Origin: Qipengyuania sp. YIM B01966
GTDB lineage: Bacteria > Pseudomonadota > Alphaproteobacteria > Sphingomonadales > Sphingomonadaceae
Assembly: GCF_016461955.1 (NCBI RefSeq)
Contig: NZ_JADMNM010000002.1
Coordinates: forward strand, 248,001 to 312,000
Direction of reading: 5' to 3'
DNA length: 64,000 nt
The notes below the pieces were generated by a model that had not been told where the DNA came from, made no database searches, and worked only from the letters and a program-made list of their open reading frames with translations. Shown one piece after another: positions 1-8,598 of the stretch (position 1 is the stretch's first letter; every line of letters starts with the position of its first letter). The position numbers were made by a program, and so were the translations under genes.

Positions 1-940
1 CACCGCGGCAGAGCGGACTTTGCGCGCCCGGCGCACAGGTGCCGAAATGGTCCCAATGGGCCATCACCAACACCGCGCCGGCATCCGGCCGGCGCCCGGG
101 CAGCTTGCCAATCAGATTATGCGTCCGCACCGTTCCGGGGGTTGAATTTGCCTCGATGGTTATCTGCAGCGGCAGGCGCACGCCCGCAAACCCCGCCCTG
201 CGCGCATCGCGCATCCGCTGGGACAGCGCCGGATCGCCCATCACCCGCGCGAGCCCGCCCTGGGTGATAAACCCATCGACCAGATCGCCTTCCTGCCCCG
301 CCAGCGCATAGGTGCCGCGATGGCGCAGATCGGCCAGCGTGGTCAGCGCACGGGCATCGCGCACCAGCCCCAGCACCGCCGCCGCGCCCGCCGCGTAATA
401 GGCGTCGCGCCGGGTGGGATCGTCTTCCCCGCCCCAATCCATCACCACCACCCGCCCGGCGATGGCTGCCGGCCCTACCGCATCGGCGCGCGCCGGGCCG
501 ACATAGAGGACCGGCGCCGCCGCCAGCAGCGCACGCGGTCCGACAGTGAAGGCCCGGCCCTCGTCCGCCGCCAGCGTCACCGCACGGCCGCCCGACAGCA
601 ACGTCACCCGGCTCGACGCGGGCACGCTGAGCGTCAGATCGACCGGGGCAAACCATGGATTGGCCGGATCGTTAGTGCCCGATTCGAGCCCGAATCCCTG
701 CCATTCCCGGACCAGATAGCGCAACGTCTGCTGCTCGCCGTCGGTGCCCGGCCGCCGACCGCCAAAGGCATCGCTGGCAAGCACGTCGATCCGCGCCCGC
801 AGCGCCTGTTCGACGGCATCCAGTTCGGCCGCCTCGCGCGACGGAGCGGCATTGCGCGGCCCCGCCCCGCCCGCCGCGCATCCGGACAGCAGAGCCAGCG
901 CCGCTGTGGCGGCGAGCGCGTTATTCAGCCGTCCAGCCAC
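1..940 (-). CDS. M28 family metallopeptidase lipoprotein, 3' part missing
   Basis: The frame is open from a GTG at 938-940 to the left edge, so only the N-terminal ~313 residues are present. The product starts with a short hydrophobic stretch and a lipobox (LLSGC), so it should be an envelope lipoprotein. The segment LASDAFGGRRPGTDGE resembles the start of M28 aminopeptidases, and the protein continues through a PA-like region to AHWDHFGT near the cut edge, the first zinc-ligand segment of the family (usually AHYDH). The remaining metal ligands lie outside the window. The GTG lies 20 bases inside the 3' end of the upstream dehydrogenase gene, suggesting co-transcription. There is no strong Shine-Dalgarno sequence, so the start is provisional. 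The family is firm; the substrate is unknown. Confidence 0.75.
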   Translation of the reverse strand, partial: MAGRLNNALAATAALALLSGCAAGGAGPRNAAPSREAAELDAVEQALRARIDVLASDAFGGRRPGTDGEQQTLRYLVREWQGFGLESGTNDPANPWFAPVDLTLSVPASSRVTLLSGGRAVTLAADEGRAFTVGPRALLAAAPVLYVGPARADAVGPAAIAGRVVVMDWGGEDDPTRRDAYYAAGAAAVLGLVRDARALTTLADLRHRGTYALAGQEGDLVDGFITQGGLARVMGDPALSQRMRDARRAGFAGVRLPLQITIEANSTPGTVRTHNLIGKLPGRRPDAGAVLVMAHWDHFGTCAPGAQSPLCRG

Positions 941-1676
941 CGTCGATCGAATAATTGGCGCCGGTGATATTGCCCGCTTCGGGCCGGCAGAGGAACGCGG
1001 CAAGCGCGCCGACCTCGTCCGGCTGGACGAAACGTTTGGTCGGCTGCTTGGCCAGCAGCACGTCGTTGATCACCTGCTCGCGGCTCAGCCCGCGCGCGGC
1101 CATCGTATCGGGGATCTGGTTTTCGACCAGCGACGTCCAGACATAGCCGGGGCTAATGCAATTGGCGGTGATGCCGGTCTGCGCCAGTTCCAGCGCCAGC
1201 GTCTTGGTGAGGCCGGCGATGCCGTGCTTGGCCGCGACATAGGCCGATTTGAACGGCGAGGCGGTGAGCGAATGGGCGCTGGCGGTGTTGATGATCCGCC
1301 CCCATCCGGCCGCTTTCATGTGCGGCACCGAAATGCGCGCGGTGTGGAATGCGGCGGTGAGGTTGAGCGCGATGATCGCGTCCCACTTGTCGACCGGAAA
1401 TTCGTCGACCGGCGCGACGTGCTGCATCCCGGCGTTGTTGACCAGAATGTCGACCGGGCCGGCGCCCGCCATCAACTCCTCGCACCCGGCGCGTGTGGTG
1501 AGGTCGGCGTTGACGTGATCGGCGCCAAGCTCGCCGGTCAGTCGGGCGATCAGCGCCTCGTCGCCGAAGCCGTTGAGCACGATCGCCGCGCCCTCGCGGT
1601 GCAGCGCCTGCGCAATGGCGAGACCGATCCCCGATGTGGAACCGGTGACCAGCGCACGCTTGCCGGAAAGGAACAT
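921..1676 (-). CDS. bdhA: 3-hydroxybutyrate dehydrogenase
   Basis: This SDR-family enzyme oxidises (R)-3-hydroxybutyrate to acetoacetate with NAD+, feeding on ketone bodies or polyhydroxybutyrate in the cytoplasm. The sequence has the GSTSGIG cofactor loop near the N terminus, NNAG, and the Ser-Tyr-Lys set with YVAAK. It also has the substrate-binding residues known for 3HBDH enzymes: Gln in GMQHV, His in SAHSL, Lys in FKSAY and Gln in AKQPTKRF. That distinguishes it from FabG paralogues. The length (251 aa) is normal. An ATG four codons upstream (1688) is possible, but the GGGGGT run sits correctly before the ATG at 1676. It overlaps the M28 peptidase gene downstream and is divergent from the YpfJ-like gene. 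Confidence 0.88.
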   Translation of the reverse strand: MFLSGKRALVTGSTSGIGLAIAQALHREGAAIVLNGFGDEALIARLTGELGADHVNADLTTRAGCEELMAGAGPVDILVNNAGMQHVAPVDEFPVDKWDAIIALNLTAAFHTARISVPHMKAAGWGRIINTASAHSLTASPFKSAYVAAKHGIAGLTKTLALELAQTGITANCISPGYVWTSLVENQIPDTMAARGLSREQVINDVLLAKQPTKRFVQPDEVGALAAFLCRPEAGNITGANYSIDGGWTAE

Positions 1677-1799
1677 CGGACCCCCCATAGTGTTAGCCTG
1701 TCACAAGGATGGATCAGGCGACGCGACACAGGCGACGCTGGCGTTCACCCATGATCCGCGCCATAACGCGCACGACGCGTCTGTCTAAGGGGAAAGTGC

Positions 1800-2669
1800 A
1801 TGCGGCTGAATCCGTTCGATCCGTCGAATATCCGTGTTGGATCGGGCGGTGGCGGTGGTTTCCCGGGCGGTGCCGGCGGCGGGGTCGGTTGCGGTGCGAT
1901 CGTCATCGCGCTGATCGGGGCGCTGGTGTTCGGGATCGATCCTGGCACTACGCTCGGCACGATCGATGCGGTCCAGCAGGGCACCGGCGGCGGCGGCCAG
2001 GTCGAGCAGTTAGGCGACGCGCAAAGCGTGCAGCAGATTTGCGGGGCCAATGAATATGCAACCGAGGCGTGCAATGCGCTCGATTCGCTCAACCGCACCT
2101 GGCAGCCGCTGTTCCAGCAGGCCAACATCCCGTTCCAGCAGCCCATGCTGCAATTCTACAGCGGCGGGGTGCGCTCGGGCTGCGGGTCGGCCAGCGCCAG
2201 TTCGGGCCCGTTCTATTGCCCGGCCGATCATGGAATCTACATCGACACCAGCTTCTATGAGGTGATGGAGCGGCAGCTGGGCGCCCGTGGCGATTTCGCC
2301 CGCTATTATGTGATGGCGCATGAATATGGCCACCATGTGCAGAACATGACCGGCCTTGCCGACCAAATCCGCTCGGCGCAGGCGCAGAACCCGCGTGCGG
2401 CGAACCAGTTGCAGGTGCGGATGGAATTGCAGGCCGATTGCTATGCCGGCGTATGGGCAGGCAGGAACCGCAATCTGATCGAGCCGGGCGACATGGAAGA
2501 AGGCATGAACGCCGCTGCCGCGATCGGTGATGACCGGCTGACCGGCGGCCGGGTGAGCGCGGAAAACTTCACCCACGGCACTAGCCAGCAGCGGATGGAA
2601 TGGCTCAATCGCGGCCTGCAGACCGCCGATGAGGATCAGTGCGATACCTTCGCGGATCTGCGCCGCTAG
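1800..2669 (+). CDS. ypfJ: YpfJ-type neutral zinc metallopeptidase
   Basis: A 289-residue protein of the putative neutral zinc metallopeptidase family (PF04228). It starts with the family-typical MRLNPFDPSNIRVG segment, followed by a glycine-rich stretch and one membrane segment at about residues 35-50. The catalytic zinc motif HEYGHH follows MA in the middle of the protein, and an ADCYAGVWA segment typical of the family comes later. The membrane topology suggests a domain outside the cytoplasm. AAGGGG is placed well before the ATG. It stands alone, divergent from bdhA and convergent with the NlpE-like gene. The physiological substrate of the family is not known. Confidence 0.88.
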   Translation: MRLNPFDPSNIRVGSGGGGGFPGGAGGGVGCGAIVIALIGALVFGIDPGTTLGTIDAVQQGTGGGGQVEQLGDAQSVQQICGANEYATEACNALDSLNRTWQPLFQQANIPFQQPMLQFYSGGVRSGCGSASASSGPFYCPADHGIYIDTSFYEVMERQLGARGDFARYYVMAHEYGHHVQNMTGLADQIRSAQAQNPRAANQLQVRMELQADCYAGVWAGRNRNLIEPGDMEEGMNAAAAIGDDRLTGGRVSAENFTHGTSQQRMEWLNRGLQTADEDQCDTFADLRR

Positions 2670-2677
2670 AACGCATC

Positions 2678-2702
2678 GGGGCGGCCCCGTGCAGGGCCGC
2701 CC
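2678..2702. terminator. Bidirectional hairpin between convergent genes
   Basis: A perfect 9-bp inverted repeat, GGGCGGCCC at 2679-2687 and GGGCCGCCC at 2694-2702, lies between the convergent ypfJ and NlpE-like genes. There is no long T run, as is common in this GC range. Its placement is the main reason to call it a terminator. Confidence 0.55.
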
Positions 2703-2714
2703 TGTTCGCTGCGA

Positions 2715-3185
2715 TCAGTCCTGCTTGGTCAGGACGTAATCCTTGGCCATCGCGCCGGTGACTTCCGCACCCCCTTCGCCAAGGCGGCTCAGTTGCCCTT
2801 CGCCGACCTTGTAGGCCGCGCCATCGGCGGCATCGTCGAGCGTGATTATGCTGCCATCCGCGCTCCAGGTGAACTTGCCGGTCACCGGGGCCATCGTGCC
2901 CTCGGCCTGCTCGCGATAGGTTTCCTCGAGCGTGTAGGTGCCATTGTCGGCCAGCGTCAGCACCGTGTCGATGCCGGGGCACGAGGCGCAGGGCAGCGTG
3001 CCGATGTAGCGGCCGGCCCAATCGACCGAATTGCGCGAATTGTGCGCGCCGTCGGGCGCCGGAGTAGCTGCGGTGGCCGCCGTGGTCGCGGCCGGTTCGA
3101 CCGGCGCGGTTGGCTCAGTCGGCGCCTGCTGGCACGCGGCGAGCGCGGCAAGGGTGATCAGGCTGACGGTAGCGGGCAGACGCAT
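2715..3185 (-). CDS. NlpE N-terminal domain lipoprotein
   Basis: A 156-residue predicted outer-membrane lipoprotein. The signal peptide ends in LAALAAC, with the lipidated Cys at about residue 18, followed by a low-complexity Ala/Thr/Pro linker. The folded part carries YIGTLPCASCPGID, the CxxC-containing signature of the copper-resistance/NlpE N-terminal domain. E. coli NlpE is a surface and copper stress sensor, but this short form lacks the second domain, so only the domain name is safe. The chosen ATG at 3185 is the one directly before the signal peptide; the frame continues upstream without a plausible start. It lies downstream of sdhA on the same strand, where sdhB would be expected in many relatives. 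Confidence 0.8.
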   Translation of the reverse strand: MRLPATVSLITLAALAACQQAPTEPTAPVEPAATTAATAATPAPDGAHNSRNSVDWAGRYIGTLPCASCPGIDTVLTLADNGTYTLEETYREQAEGTMAPVTGKFTWSADGSIITLDDAADGAAYKVGEGQLSRLGEGGAEVTGAMAKDYVLTKQD

Positions 3186-3275
3186 GCAATATCTCCGATG
3201 ACGATGGGCGAGCAATACGGGCAGCAGACCCGCCGATCTTGACAGCATCATGACGCCAGGCCTTTGGCCGCCGGC

Positions 3276-5126
3276 TCAGTACACGCGCTTCTTCGGCTTG
3301 ATGTACTCGATGTCATCGGTCAGCGTGTAATCGTGCACCGGGCGGTAATCGAGCCGCACCGCGCCGCCCTTGCCGCCCCAGCCGTCGAACCACGCCGCGG
3401 TGTGCTTCATCCAGTTCGCATCGTCGCGTTCGGGGTAATCCTCGTGCGCGTGGGCGCCGCGGCTCTCCTTGCGGTTTTCCGCCCCGGTGATGGTGACGCT
3501 GGCCTGCGCGATGAGATTGTCGAGTTCGAGCGTTTCCACGAGGTCGCTGTTCCAGATCAGCGAGCGGTCGGAGACGTGGATGTCCTCCATCCGGCGATAG
3601 ACCTGGCCGAGCAGATCGACCCCTTCGCGCAGCAGGGTGCTGTCGCGGAACACCGCGCAGTGGCGCTGCATGGTCTTCTGCATCTCGGCGCGGATGCGTG
3701 CGGTGGGCGAACCGCCCTTGGCATGGCGGAAATGGTCGAGGCGGCTGAGCGCGAGGTCCGAGCCGCCCGCCGGCAATTCGGCATGGGCGGTGCCCGGCTT
3801 TATCAGTTCCTTCAGCCGGTGCCCGGTCGCGCGGCCGAAAACGACGAGGTCGATCAGCGAATTGGAGCCGAGCCGGTTGGCCCCGTGCACCGAAACGCAG
3901 GCCGCTTCGCCCACGGCGAACAGGCCCGGCACGACGGTTTCGGGATTGCCGTCCGCGCCGATGGTGACGACTTCGCCGTGATAATTGGTCGGGATGCCGC
4001 CCATATTGTAATGCACCGTCGGCGTCACCGGCAGCGGCTGGCGCGTCAGGTCGACGCCGGCAAAGATCTTGCCGCTTTCGGTGATACCGGGCAGCCGCTC
4101 GGCCAGCACCTTGGGGTCGATATGGTCGAGGTGGAGGTTGAGATAGGCGCCGTCCGGCCCGACCCCGCGCCCTTCGCGCATTTCCAGCGCCATCGACCGG
4201 CTCACGACATCGCGGCTGGCGAGATCCTTGGCCGAAGGGGCGTAGCGTTCCATGAACCGCTCGCCTTCCGAATTGGTCAGATAGCCGCCCTCGCCCCGCG
4301 CGCCTTCGGTGATCAGCACGCCGGCGCCGTAAATCCCGGTCGGGTGGAACTGGACGAATTCCATGTCCTGCAACGGCAGCCCGGCGCGCAGCACCATGCC
4401 GCCGCCATCACCGGTGCAGGTATGCGCGCTGGTGGCGGTGTAATAGCATCGGCCATAGCCGCCCGTCGCCAGCACCACGCCATGCGCGCGGAAGCGGTGG
4501 AGCGAGCCATCCTCCATGCACAGCGCGATAACGCCCCGACATTCCCGGCCATTGGCCCCGTCCTCCATGATGAGGTCGATGGCGAAATATTCGATGAAGA
4601 AATCCGCGTCGTATTTGAGGCTCTGCTGGTAGAGCGCGTGGAGCATCGCGTGCCCGGTGCGGTCGGCCGCAGCGGCGGTCCGCTGCACCGGCGGGCCTTC
4701 GCCCATATTCTGCATATGGCCGCCGAATGGGCGCTGGTAGATCGTCCCGTCGGCATTGCGGCTGAACGGCACGCCGGCATGTTCCAGTTCATAGACCGCC
4801 TGCGGCGCCTCGCGCACCATATATTCGATCGCGTCCTGATCGCCCAGCCAGTCCGAGCCCTTCACCGTGTCGAACATATGCCACGACCAATGGTCGGGCG
4901 AATTGTTGCCCAGGCTGGCGGCGATCCCGCCCTGCGCCGCCACGGTATGGCTGCGGGTGGGAAAAACCTTGGAGATATTGGCCGTCCGCAGGCCCGCTTC
5001 GGCGGCGCCCATCGTCGCGCGCAGGCCCGAACCGCCCGCACCCACCACCACGACGTCATAGGTGTGGTCGATGATCTTGTAGGCCGGCTGGTTTACCGCC
5101 GCACTGTCATTGGCATAGGAAGCCAT
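3276..5126 (-). CDS. sdhA: Succinate dehydrogenase flavoprotein subunit
   Basis: The 616-residue catalytic subunit of respiratory complex II, which oxidises succinate to fumarate at the inner face of the membrane. It has the N-terminal GAGGSGLRA dinucleotide fold and the [11 protein letters not shown] segment whose His carries covalent FAD. HPTGI and the [11 protein letters not shown] active-site segments follow, and the C-terminal domain ends in KPKKRVY as usual in alphaproteobacteria. Its length is typical. The ATG at 5126 overlaps the last base of sdhD, so sdhC, sdhD and sdhA are a translationally coupled unit. The iron-sulfur subunit gene sdhB is not in the window. Confidence 0.97.
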   Translation of the reverse strand: MASYANDSAAVNQPAYKIIDHTYDVVVVGAGGSGLRATMGAAEAGLRTANISKVFPTRSHTVAAQGGIAASLGNNSPDHWSWHMFDTVKGSDWLGDQDAIEYMVREAPQAVYELEHAGVPFSRNADGTIYQRPFGGHMQNMGEGPPVQRTAAAADRTGHAMLHALYQQSLKYDADFFIEYFAIDLIMEDGANGRECRGVIALCMEDGSLHRFRAHGVVLATGGYGRCYYTATSAHTCTGDGGGMVLRAGLPLQDMEFVQFHPTGIYGAGVLITEGARGEGGYLTNSEGERFMERYAPSAKDLASRDVVSRSMALEMREGRGVGPDGAYLNLHLDHIDPKVLAERLPGITESGKIFAGVDLTRQPLPVTPTVHYNMGGIPTNYHGEVVTIGADGNPETVVPGLFAVGEAACVSVHGANRLGSNSLIDLVVFGRATGHRLKELIKPGTAHAELPAGGSDLALSRLDHFRHAKGGSPTARIRAEMQKTMQRHCAVFRDSTLLREGVDLLGQVYRRMEDIHVSDRSLIWNSDLVETLELDNLIAQASVTITGAENRKESRGAHAHEDYPERDDANWMKHTAAWFDGWGGKGGAVRLDYRPVHDYTLTDDIEYIKPKKRVY

Positions 5127-5515
5127 CAGGCCGCCCCCCCTGCAAAAACGATCCGGGCGATCGACAGCAGCGCAAACGCCGCACCGCCGAACACCGCGAG
5201 ATTGAGCGCGGCCAGCGCCGCGAACTTGTTGGCTGGCGTGTGGACGTAGTCTTCCATCATCACCTGCACGCCGAGCCGGGCGTGCCAGAACACCGAGATG
5301 ACCAGCAGCGCCAGCGCCGTCGCCGTCAGCGGATTGGCCACCCAGTCGCGCATTGCCGCATAGCCGCGATCGGGCAGCAGCACGAACGACACCAGCAGGA
5401 ACGTAAGCGCCAGCAGATTGCCGATCGCGGTGAAGCGTTGCAGCAGCCAGTGATGCGTGCCGTGATGCGCCGCGCCCAGACCGCGCACGCGCCCGATCGA
5501 AGTTCCGTTACCCAT
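5126..5515 (-). CDS. sdhD: Succinate dehydrogenase membrane anchor subunit SdhD
   Basis: A 129-residue small hydrophobic subunit of complex II, with three membrane segments at about residues 30-48, 58-80 and 98-120. The [13 protein letters not shown] segment at the start of helix 1 and [15 protein letters not shown], which contains the haem/quinone-side His, fit the SdhD family. It shares one base with sdhA and lies 14 bases after sdhC. Confidence 0.92.
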   Translation of the reverse strand: MGNGTSIGRVRGLGAAHHGTHHWLLQRFTAIGNLLALTFLLVSFVLLPDRGYAAMRDWVANPLTATALALLVISVFWHARLGVQVMMEDYVHTPANKFAALAALNLAVFGGAAFALLSIARIVFAGGAA

Positions 5516-5529
5516 CGTAAACCCAGCTT

Positions 5530-5910
5530 TCAGCGAAGAAGAAGCGCCGCCCAGAAGGCAGCGGTCAAGAGGATGCCCAGCAGCTGCACGCCGACGGACC
5601 AGGTCTTGTTGGTGGTCAGTTCATACCCCGCCCCGATGTCGAGCACGAAGTGCCTGAGGCCCGAGGCGAGATGATTGAAGAATGCCCAGCTGAGCCCCAC
5701 CAGCACCACCCAGCCAAGCGGCGAATTGGCGACAGCGGCGAACCGCTCATAGGCCGCCGGCCCGCTGGCCAGCGCCGCCAGCCACCACACCAGCAGCGGC
5801 AGCCCGACGAACGCCATCCCGTTGCCCGACACCCGGTGCAGGATCGAGGTCAGCATGTGCGGCCCCCATTTCCAGATCTGCAGATGCGGCGAGAGCGGGC
5901 GATTGGCCAT
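5530..5910 (-). CDS. sdhC: Succinate dehydrogenase cytochrome b556 subunit SdhC
   Basis: A 126-residue membrane subunit of complex II. It begins with MANRPLSPHLQIWKW and SILHRVSGNGM, the conserved SdhC N-terminal signature with the Arg and Ser near the quinone site. Three hydrophobic helices follow, and HLASGLRHFVLDIG supplies the haem-ligand His. The reading frame extends far upstream, but the ATG at 5910 is the family start. It is the first gene of the sdhC-sdhD-sdhA unit, so the promoter should lie in 5911-6010, shared with the divergent SDR gene. Confidence 0.95.
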   Translation of the reverse strand: MANRPLSPHLQIWKWGPHMLTSILHRVSGNGMAFVGLPLLVWWLAALASGPAAYERFAAVANSPLGWVVLVGLSWAFFNHLASGLRHFVLDIGAGYELTTNKTWSVGVQLLGILLTAAFWAALLLR

Positions 5911-6021
5911 GATCTTGAGGGTCCTCACGGGCGTGACGTGCCCATCCCCTAAGCGGCGCTGCCGCAAGGCGCAAGCCGTGCCCGCTCGACAATCGCCGCG
6001 TGGCTGGCCTAGGTGGCTAGG

Positions 6022-6729
6022 ATGACCACCATCCTCCTGACAGGCGCCTCGCGCGGGATTGGCGCAGCGGCGCGCACCACGCTGGCGGCGCGCGGCTGCA
6101 CCGTCATCGGTCAGTCCACCGCCGGCGGCGACGGGCTGCTGGCGGCCGATTTCACCGAACCTGCCGCGCCCGGCCAGCTGTGGGACGCAGCGCTGGAGCA
6201 GGCGGGCGGCAGCGTTGACGTGCTGGTGAACAATGCCGGTCTGTTCCGCGCAGCGCCGCTCGACATGGCCGATGCCGAGTGGTCCGCCGCCTGGGGCGAG
6301 ACGCTGCGGATCAATCTGGACAGCGCGGCCGAACTGTCGCGCCGCGCTGTGCGGCACTGGCAGCAGCGCGGCAGCGGGGGGCGGATCGTCCATGTCGCCA
6401 GCCGCGCGGGCCATCGCGGCGATTCGCCCGCACACTGGCATTACGCCGCCAGCAAGGGCGCGATGCTGGCGCTGCACAAGACCATCGCCCGCGCCTATGC
6501 GGCCGAAAACATCCTCAGCTTTGCGATCACCCCCGGTTTTACCGACACGGCGATGGCGGACGATTATCTCGCCAGCCGCGGCGGGCCGGGCCTGCTGGCC
6601 GACATCCCGCTGGGCCGCGTTGCCACGCCGGAGGAGATTGCCGGCATCATCGCCTGGTGCGCGCTCGACGCCCCGCCCAGCCTGACCGGCGCGACGCTCG
6701 ATGCCAATGGGGCCAGCTATGTTCGCTAG
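6022..6729 (+). CDS. SDR family oxidoreductase
   Basis: A 235-residue short-chain dehydrogenase with a GASRGIG cofactor loop, an NNAG motif and a YAASK catalytic pair after a Ser. The C-terminal half (PGFTDTAMADDY, then TPEEIAGIIAWCA) is like 3-oxoacyl-ACP reductase-type SDRs. The substrate cannot be read from the sequence. A GTG lies three codons upstream (6013), but AGGTGG at 6011-6016 is best spaced for the ATG at 6022. Its last codons overlap the start of the beta-lactamase gene by 11 bases, so the two are probably co-translated with prmA behind them. Confidence 0.85.
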   Translation: MTTILLTGASRGIGAAARTTLAARGCTVIGQSTAGGDGLLAADFTEPAAPGQLWDAALEQAGGSVDVLVNNAGLFRAAPLDMADAEWSAAWGETLRINLDSAAELSRRAVRHWQQRGSGGRIVHVASRAGHRGDSPAHWHYAASKGAMLALHKTIARAYAAENILSFAITPGFTDTAMADDYLASRGGPGLLADIPLGRVATPEEIAGIIAWCALDAPPSLTGATLDANGASYVR

Positions 6730-7624
6730 ACGGAGTATCACCGCCGCCGCTGCGCTGGCGCTGGTGGCCGGGTGCACCACGACCATGCCCGCCGCGCCCC
6801 CACCCGACCCTGCGCCGGCTCAGCGCGCCTTTGCCGCCAGCTGCACCGATTTCGACGAATGGGACAAGCCCGCCCCGCCCTTCCGGCTGCATGGCGACAC
6901 CTACTACGTCGGCACCTGCGGGATCGCGGCGCTGCTCATCACGGATGCGCGCGGCCACACGCTGATCGACAGCGGCACCGACCGGGGCGCCGAAGTGGTG
7001 CTGGCAAACATACGCGCGCTCGGCTTCGACCCGCGCGATGTGACCACCATCCTGATGAGCCACGAACATTTCGACCATGTTGGCGGCCTCGCGCGCGTGC
7101 AGGCGGCCACCGGCGCGACGATTGCCGCGACCGCGCCCGCCGCCGCCGTGCTGCGGACAGGCATCACCGCCGAGGACGATCCGCAGGCGCAGTCGGGCCA
7201 TGACGCCTTTCCGCCCGTCACCGGCCCGATCCGCCTTATCGATCCCGCCGGCGCGCAGGGGCGGTTCACGCCGATCGCCACGCCGGGCCATACGCGCGGC
7301 GCGCTGAGTTGGCGCTGGCAGAGCTGTGAGGCGGGCGTGTGCCGGTGGATCGTTTATGCCGACAGCATGAACCCGATCAGCGATGACCACTATCGCTTCA
7401 GCGACCATCCCGGTCTGGTGGCGGTATTCCGCGCGGGCATCGCCGCGCTGGCCGCCAGCCCGTGCGATATTCTGATAACGCCGCACCCCGGCGGCTCGGC
7501 GCTGCGCCGCCGGTTGCTGGGCGAAGCGCCGCTGGTGAACCCAGATGGATGCCCCGCCTACGCCGCCAGCGTCACCAGCCGGCTCGATGCGCGCCTCGCC
7601 GAGGAGGCCGCCCGTGCCCGATAG
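6719..7624 (+). CDS. Subclass B3 metallo-beta-lactamase, predicted lipoprotein
   Basis: A 301-residue zinc hydrolase of the B3 metallo-beta-lactamase group, which hydrolyses penicillins, cephalosporins and carbapenems in the periplasm. Zinc ligands are visible as SHEHFDH (His115, His117, Asp119, His120), TPGHTRG (His191) and TPHPGG (His256), so both metal sites look complete. YADSMNPIS matches the B3 signature. The N terminus is a signal peptide ending in LVAGC with a lipobox Cys at residue 19, so the enzyme is predicted to be membrane-anchored. The ATG overlaps the end of the SDR gene, and the 3' end overlaps prmA by 11 bases. No beta-lactamase regulator is nearby. Activity on a given drug is not shown by the sequence. 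Confidence 0.88.
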   Translation: MFARRSITAAAALALVAGCTTTMPAAPPPDPAPAQRAFAASCTDFDEWDKPAPPFRLHGDTYYVGTCGIAALLITDARGHTLIDSGTDRGAEVVLANIRALGFDPRDVTTILMSHEHFDHVGGLARVQAATGATIAATAPAAAVLRTGITAEDDPQAQSGHDAFPPVTGPIRLIDPAGAQGRFTPIATPGHTRGALSWRWQSCEAGVCRWIVYADSMNPISDDHYRFSDHPGLVAVFRAGIAALAASPCDILITPHPGGSALRRRLLGEAPLVNPDGCPAYAASVTSRLDARLAEEAARAR

Positions 7625-8525
7625 CTGGAAATTACGCACCGCGATCATCTCCAAACCCGCTGCCCACGCGGCGTTGCTGGCGCATGAGGAGGCGGCGGAC
7701 TGGCCCGAGGACTGGGTGCTGACCGGGATGGAGGTGGCCGACGACCGCCCTGACGAGTGGACGCTCGAACTGTTCCTGCCGGCAAAGCCCAAAGCTGCCG
7801 ACACGGCGCGGCTGGCGGCGCTGTTTGCCAGCCCGCCGCCCGCCATCACCGCCGAACGCATCGCCGCGCAGGACTGGCTGACGCTGAGCCAGCAAGGGGT
7901 CGATCCGATCCGCGCCGGACGCTTCCATATCCGCACGCCGGAGCACCCGCCCTTGCGGCAGCCGGGCGTGGTCGATCTTGCGATTCCCGCCTCGCAGGCG
8001 TTCGGCACCGGCCAGCACGCCACCACCGCGGGCTGCCTCACCATGCTGGAGGCGATGCGCCGGCGCGGTATCGTGGTGCGCAACCTGGCCGATATCGGCA
8101 CCGGGACGGGGCTCTTGGCCTTTGCCGCGCTGGCGCTGTGGCCGCGCGCGCGGGCGACGGCGAGCGATATCGACCCGGTCTGCGCCGGCGTTGTGGCGGA
8201 TAATGCCGCGCTCAACGCGCTGGCGCTGGGCAGCGGGCCGGGCGCGACGCTGATGCTGGTGGCCGATGGCATGGCTGACCCGCTGCTCGCCGCGCGCGGG
8301 CCCTATGATCTCCTGATCGCCAACATCCTCGCCGGCCCGCTGATCGCGCTGGCACCCGATTTCGCCGACGCAGTCGCGCCGGGCGGGCAGGTGCTGCTGG
8401 CCGGCTTGCTCGAAACGCAGGAGGCGGAGGTGCGCCGGGCCTATCGCCGCGTTGGTTTCACGCTGGTGCGCCGGATGGTGCGCGGCGACTGGGCGATCCT
8501 GTGGCTGCGCCGGCGGCGGATTTGA
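7614..8525 (+). CDS. prmA: Ribosomal protein L11 methyltransferase
   Basis: A 303-residue SAM-dependent methyltransferase that trimethylates ribosomal protein L11. Family signatures seen are FGTGQHATT, then DIGTGTGLLAFAA (SAM motif I), ASDIDPVC and the NILAGPL catalytic segment. The N-terminal substrate-recognition domain is of the short alphaproteobacterial type. The GTG at 7614 is preceded by GAGGAGG and overlaps the beta-lactamase gene by 11 bases; upstream in-frame ATGs lie deeper inside that gene and are unlikely. Confidence 0.92.
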   Translation: MPDSWKLRTAIISKPAAHAALLAHEEAADWPEDWVLTGMEVADDRPDEWTLELFLPAKPKAADTARLAALFASPPPAITAERIAAQDWLTLSQQGVDPIRAGRFHIRTPEHPPLRQPGVVDLAIPASQAFGTGQHATTAGCLTMLEAMRRRGIVVRNLADIGTGTGLLAFAALALWPRARATASDIDPVCAGVVADNAALNALALGSGPGATLMLVADGMADPLLAARGPYDLLIANILAGPLIALAPDFADAVAPGGQVLLAGLLETQEAEVRRAYRRVGFTLVRRMVRGDWAILWLRRRRI

Positions 8526-8598
8526 TCGGCTCACGGCTTCAAAACCGCGCGCAATTGCCCTAGCGTGGCGCCGAGTATTTTTCGCCAGGGGGCCTTCC

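Noticed and set aside
3264-5249. Long open frame (661 aa) on the plus strand across sdhA
   Set aside because: It is antisense to sdhA, which is certain; the translated product is a His/Arg/Ala-rich shadow typical of high-GC DNA.
5911-6786. Upstream extension of the sdhC frame
   Set aside because: SdhC has a conserved N terminus at 5910; the extension lies antisense to an SDR gene.
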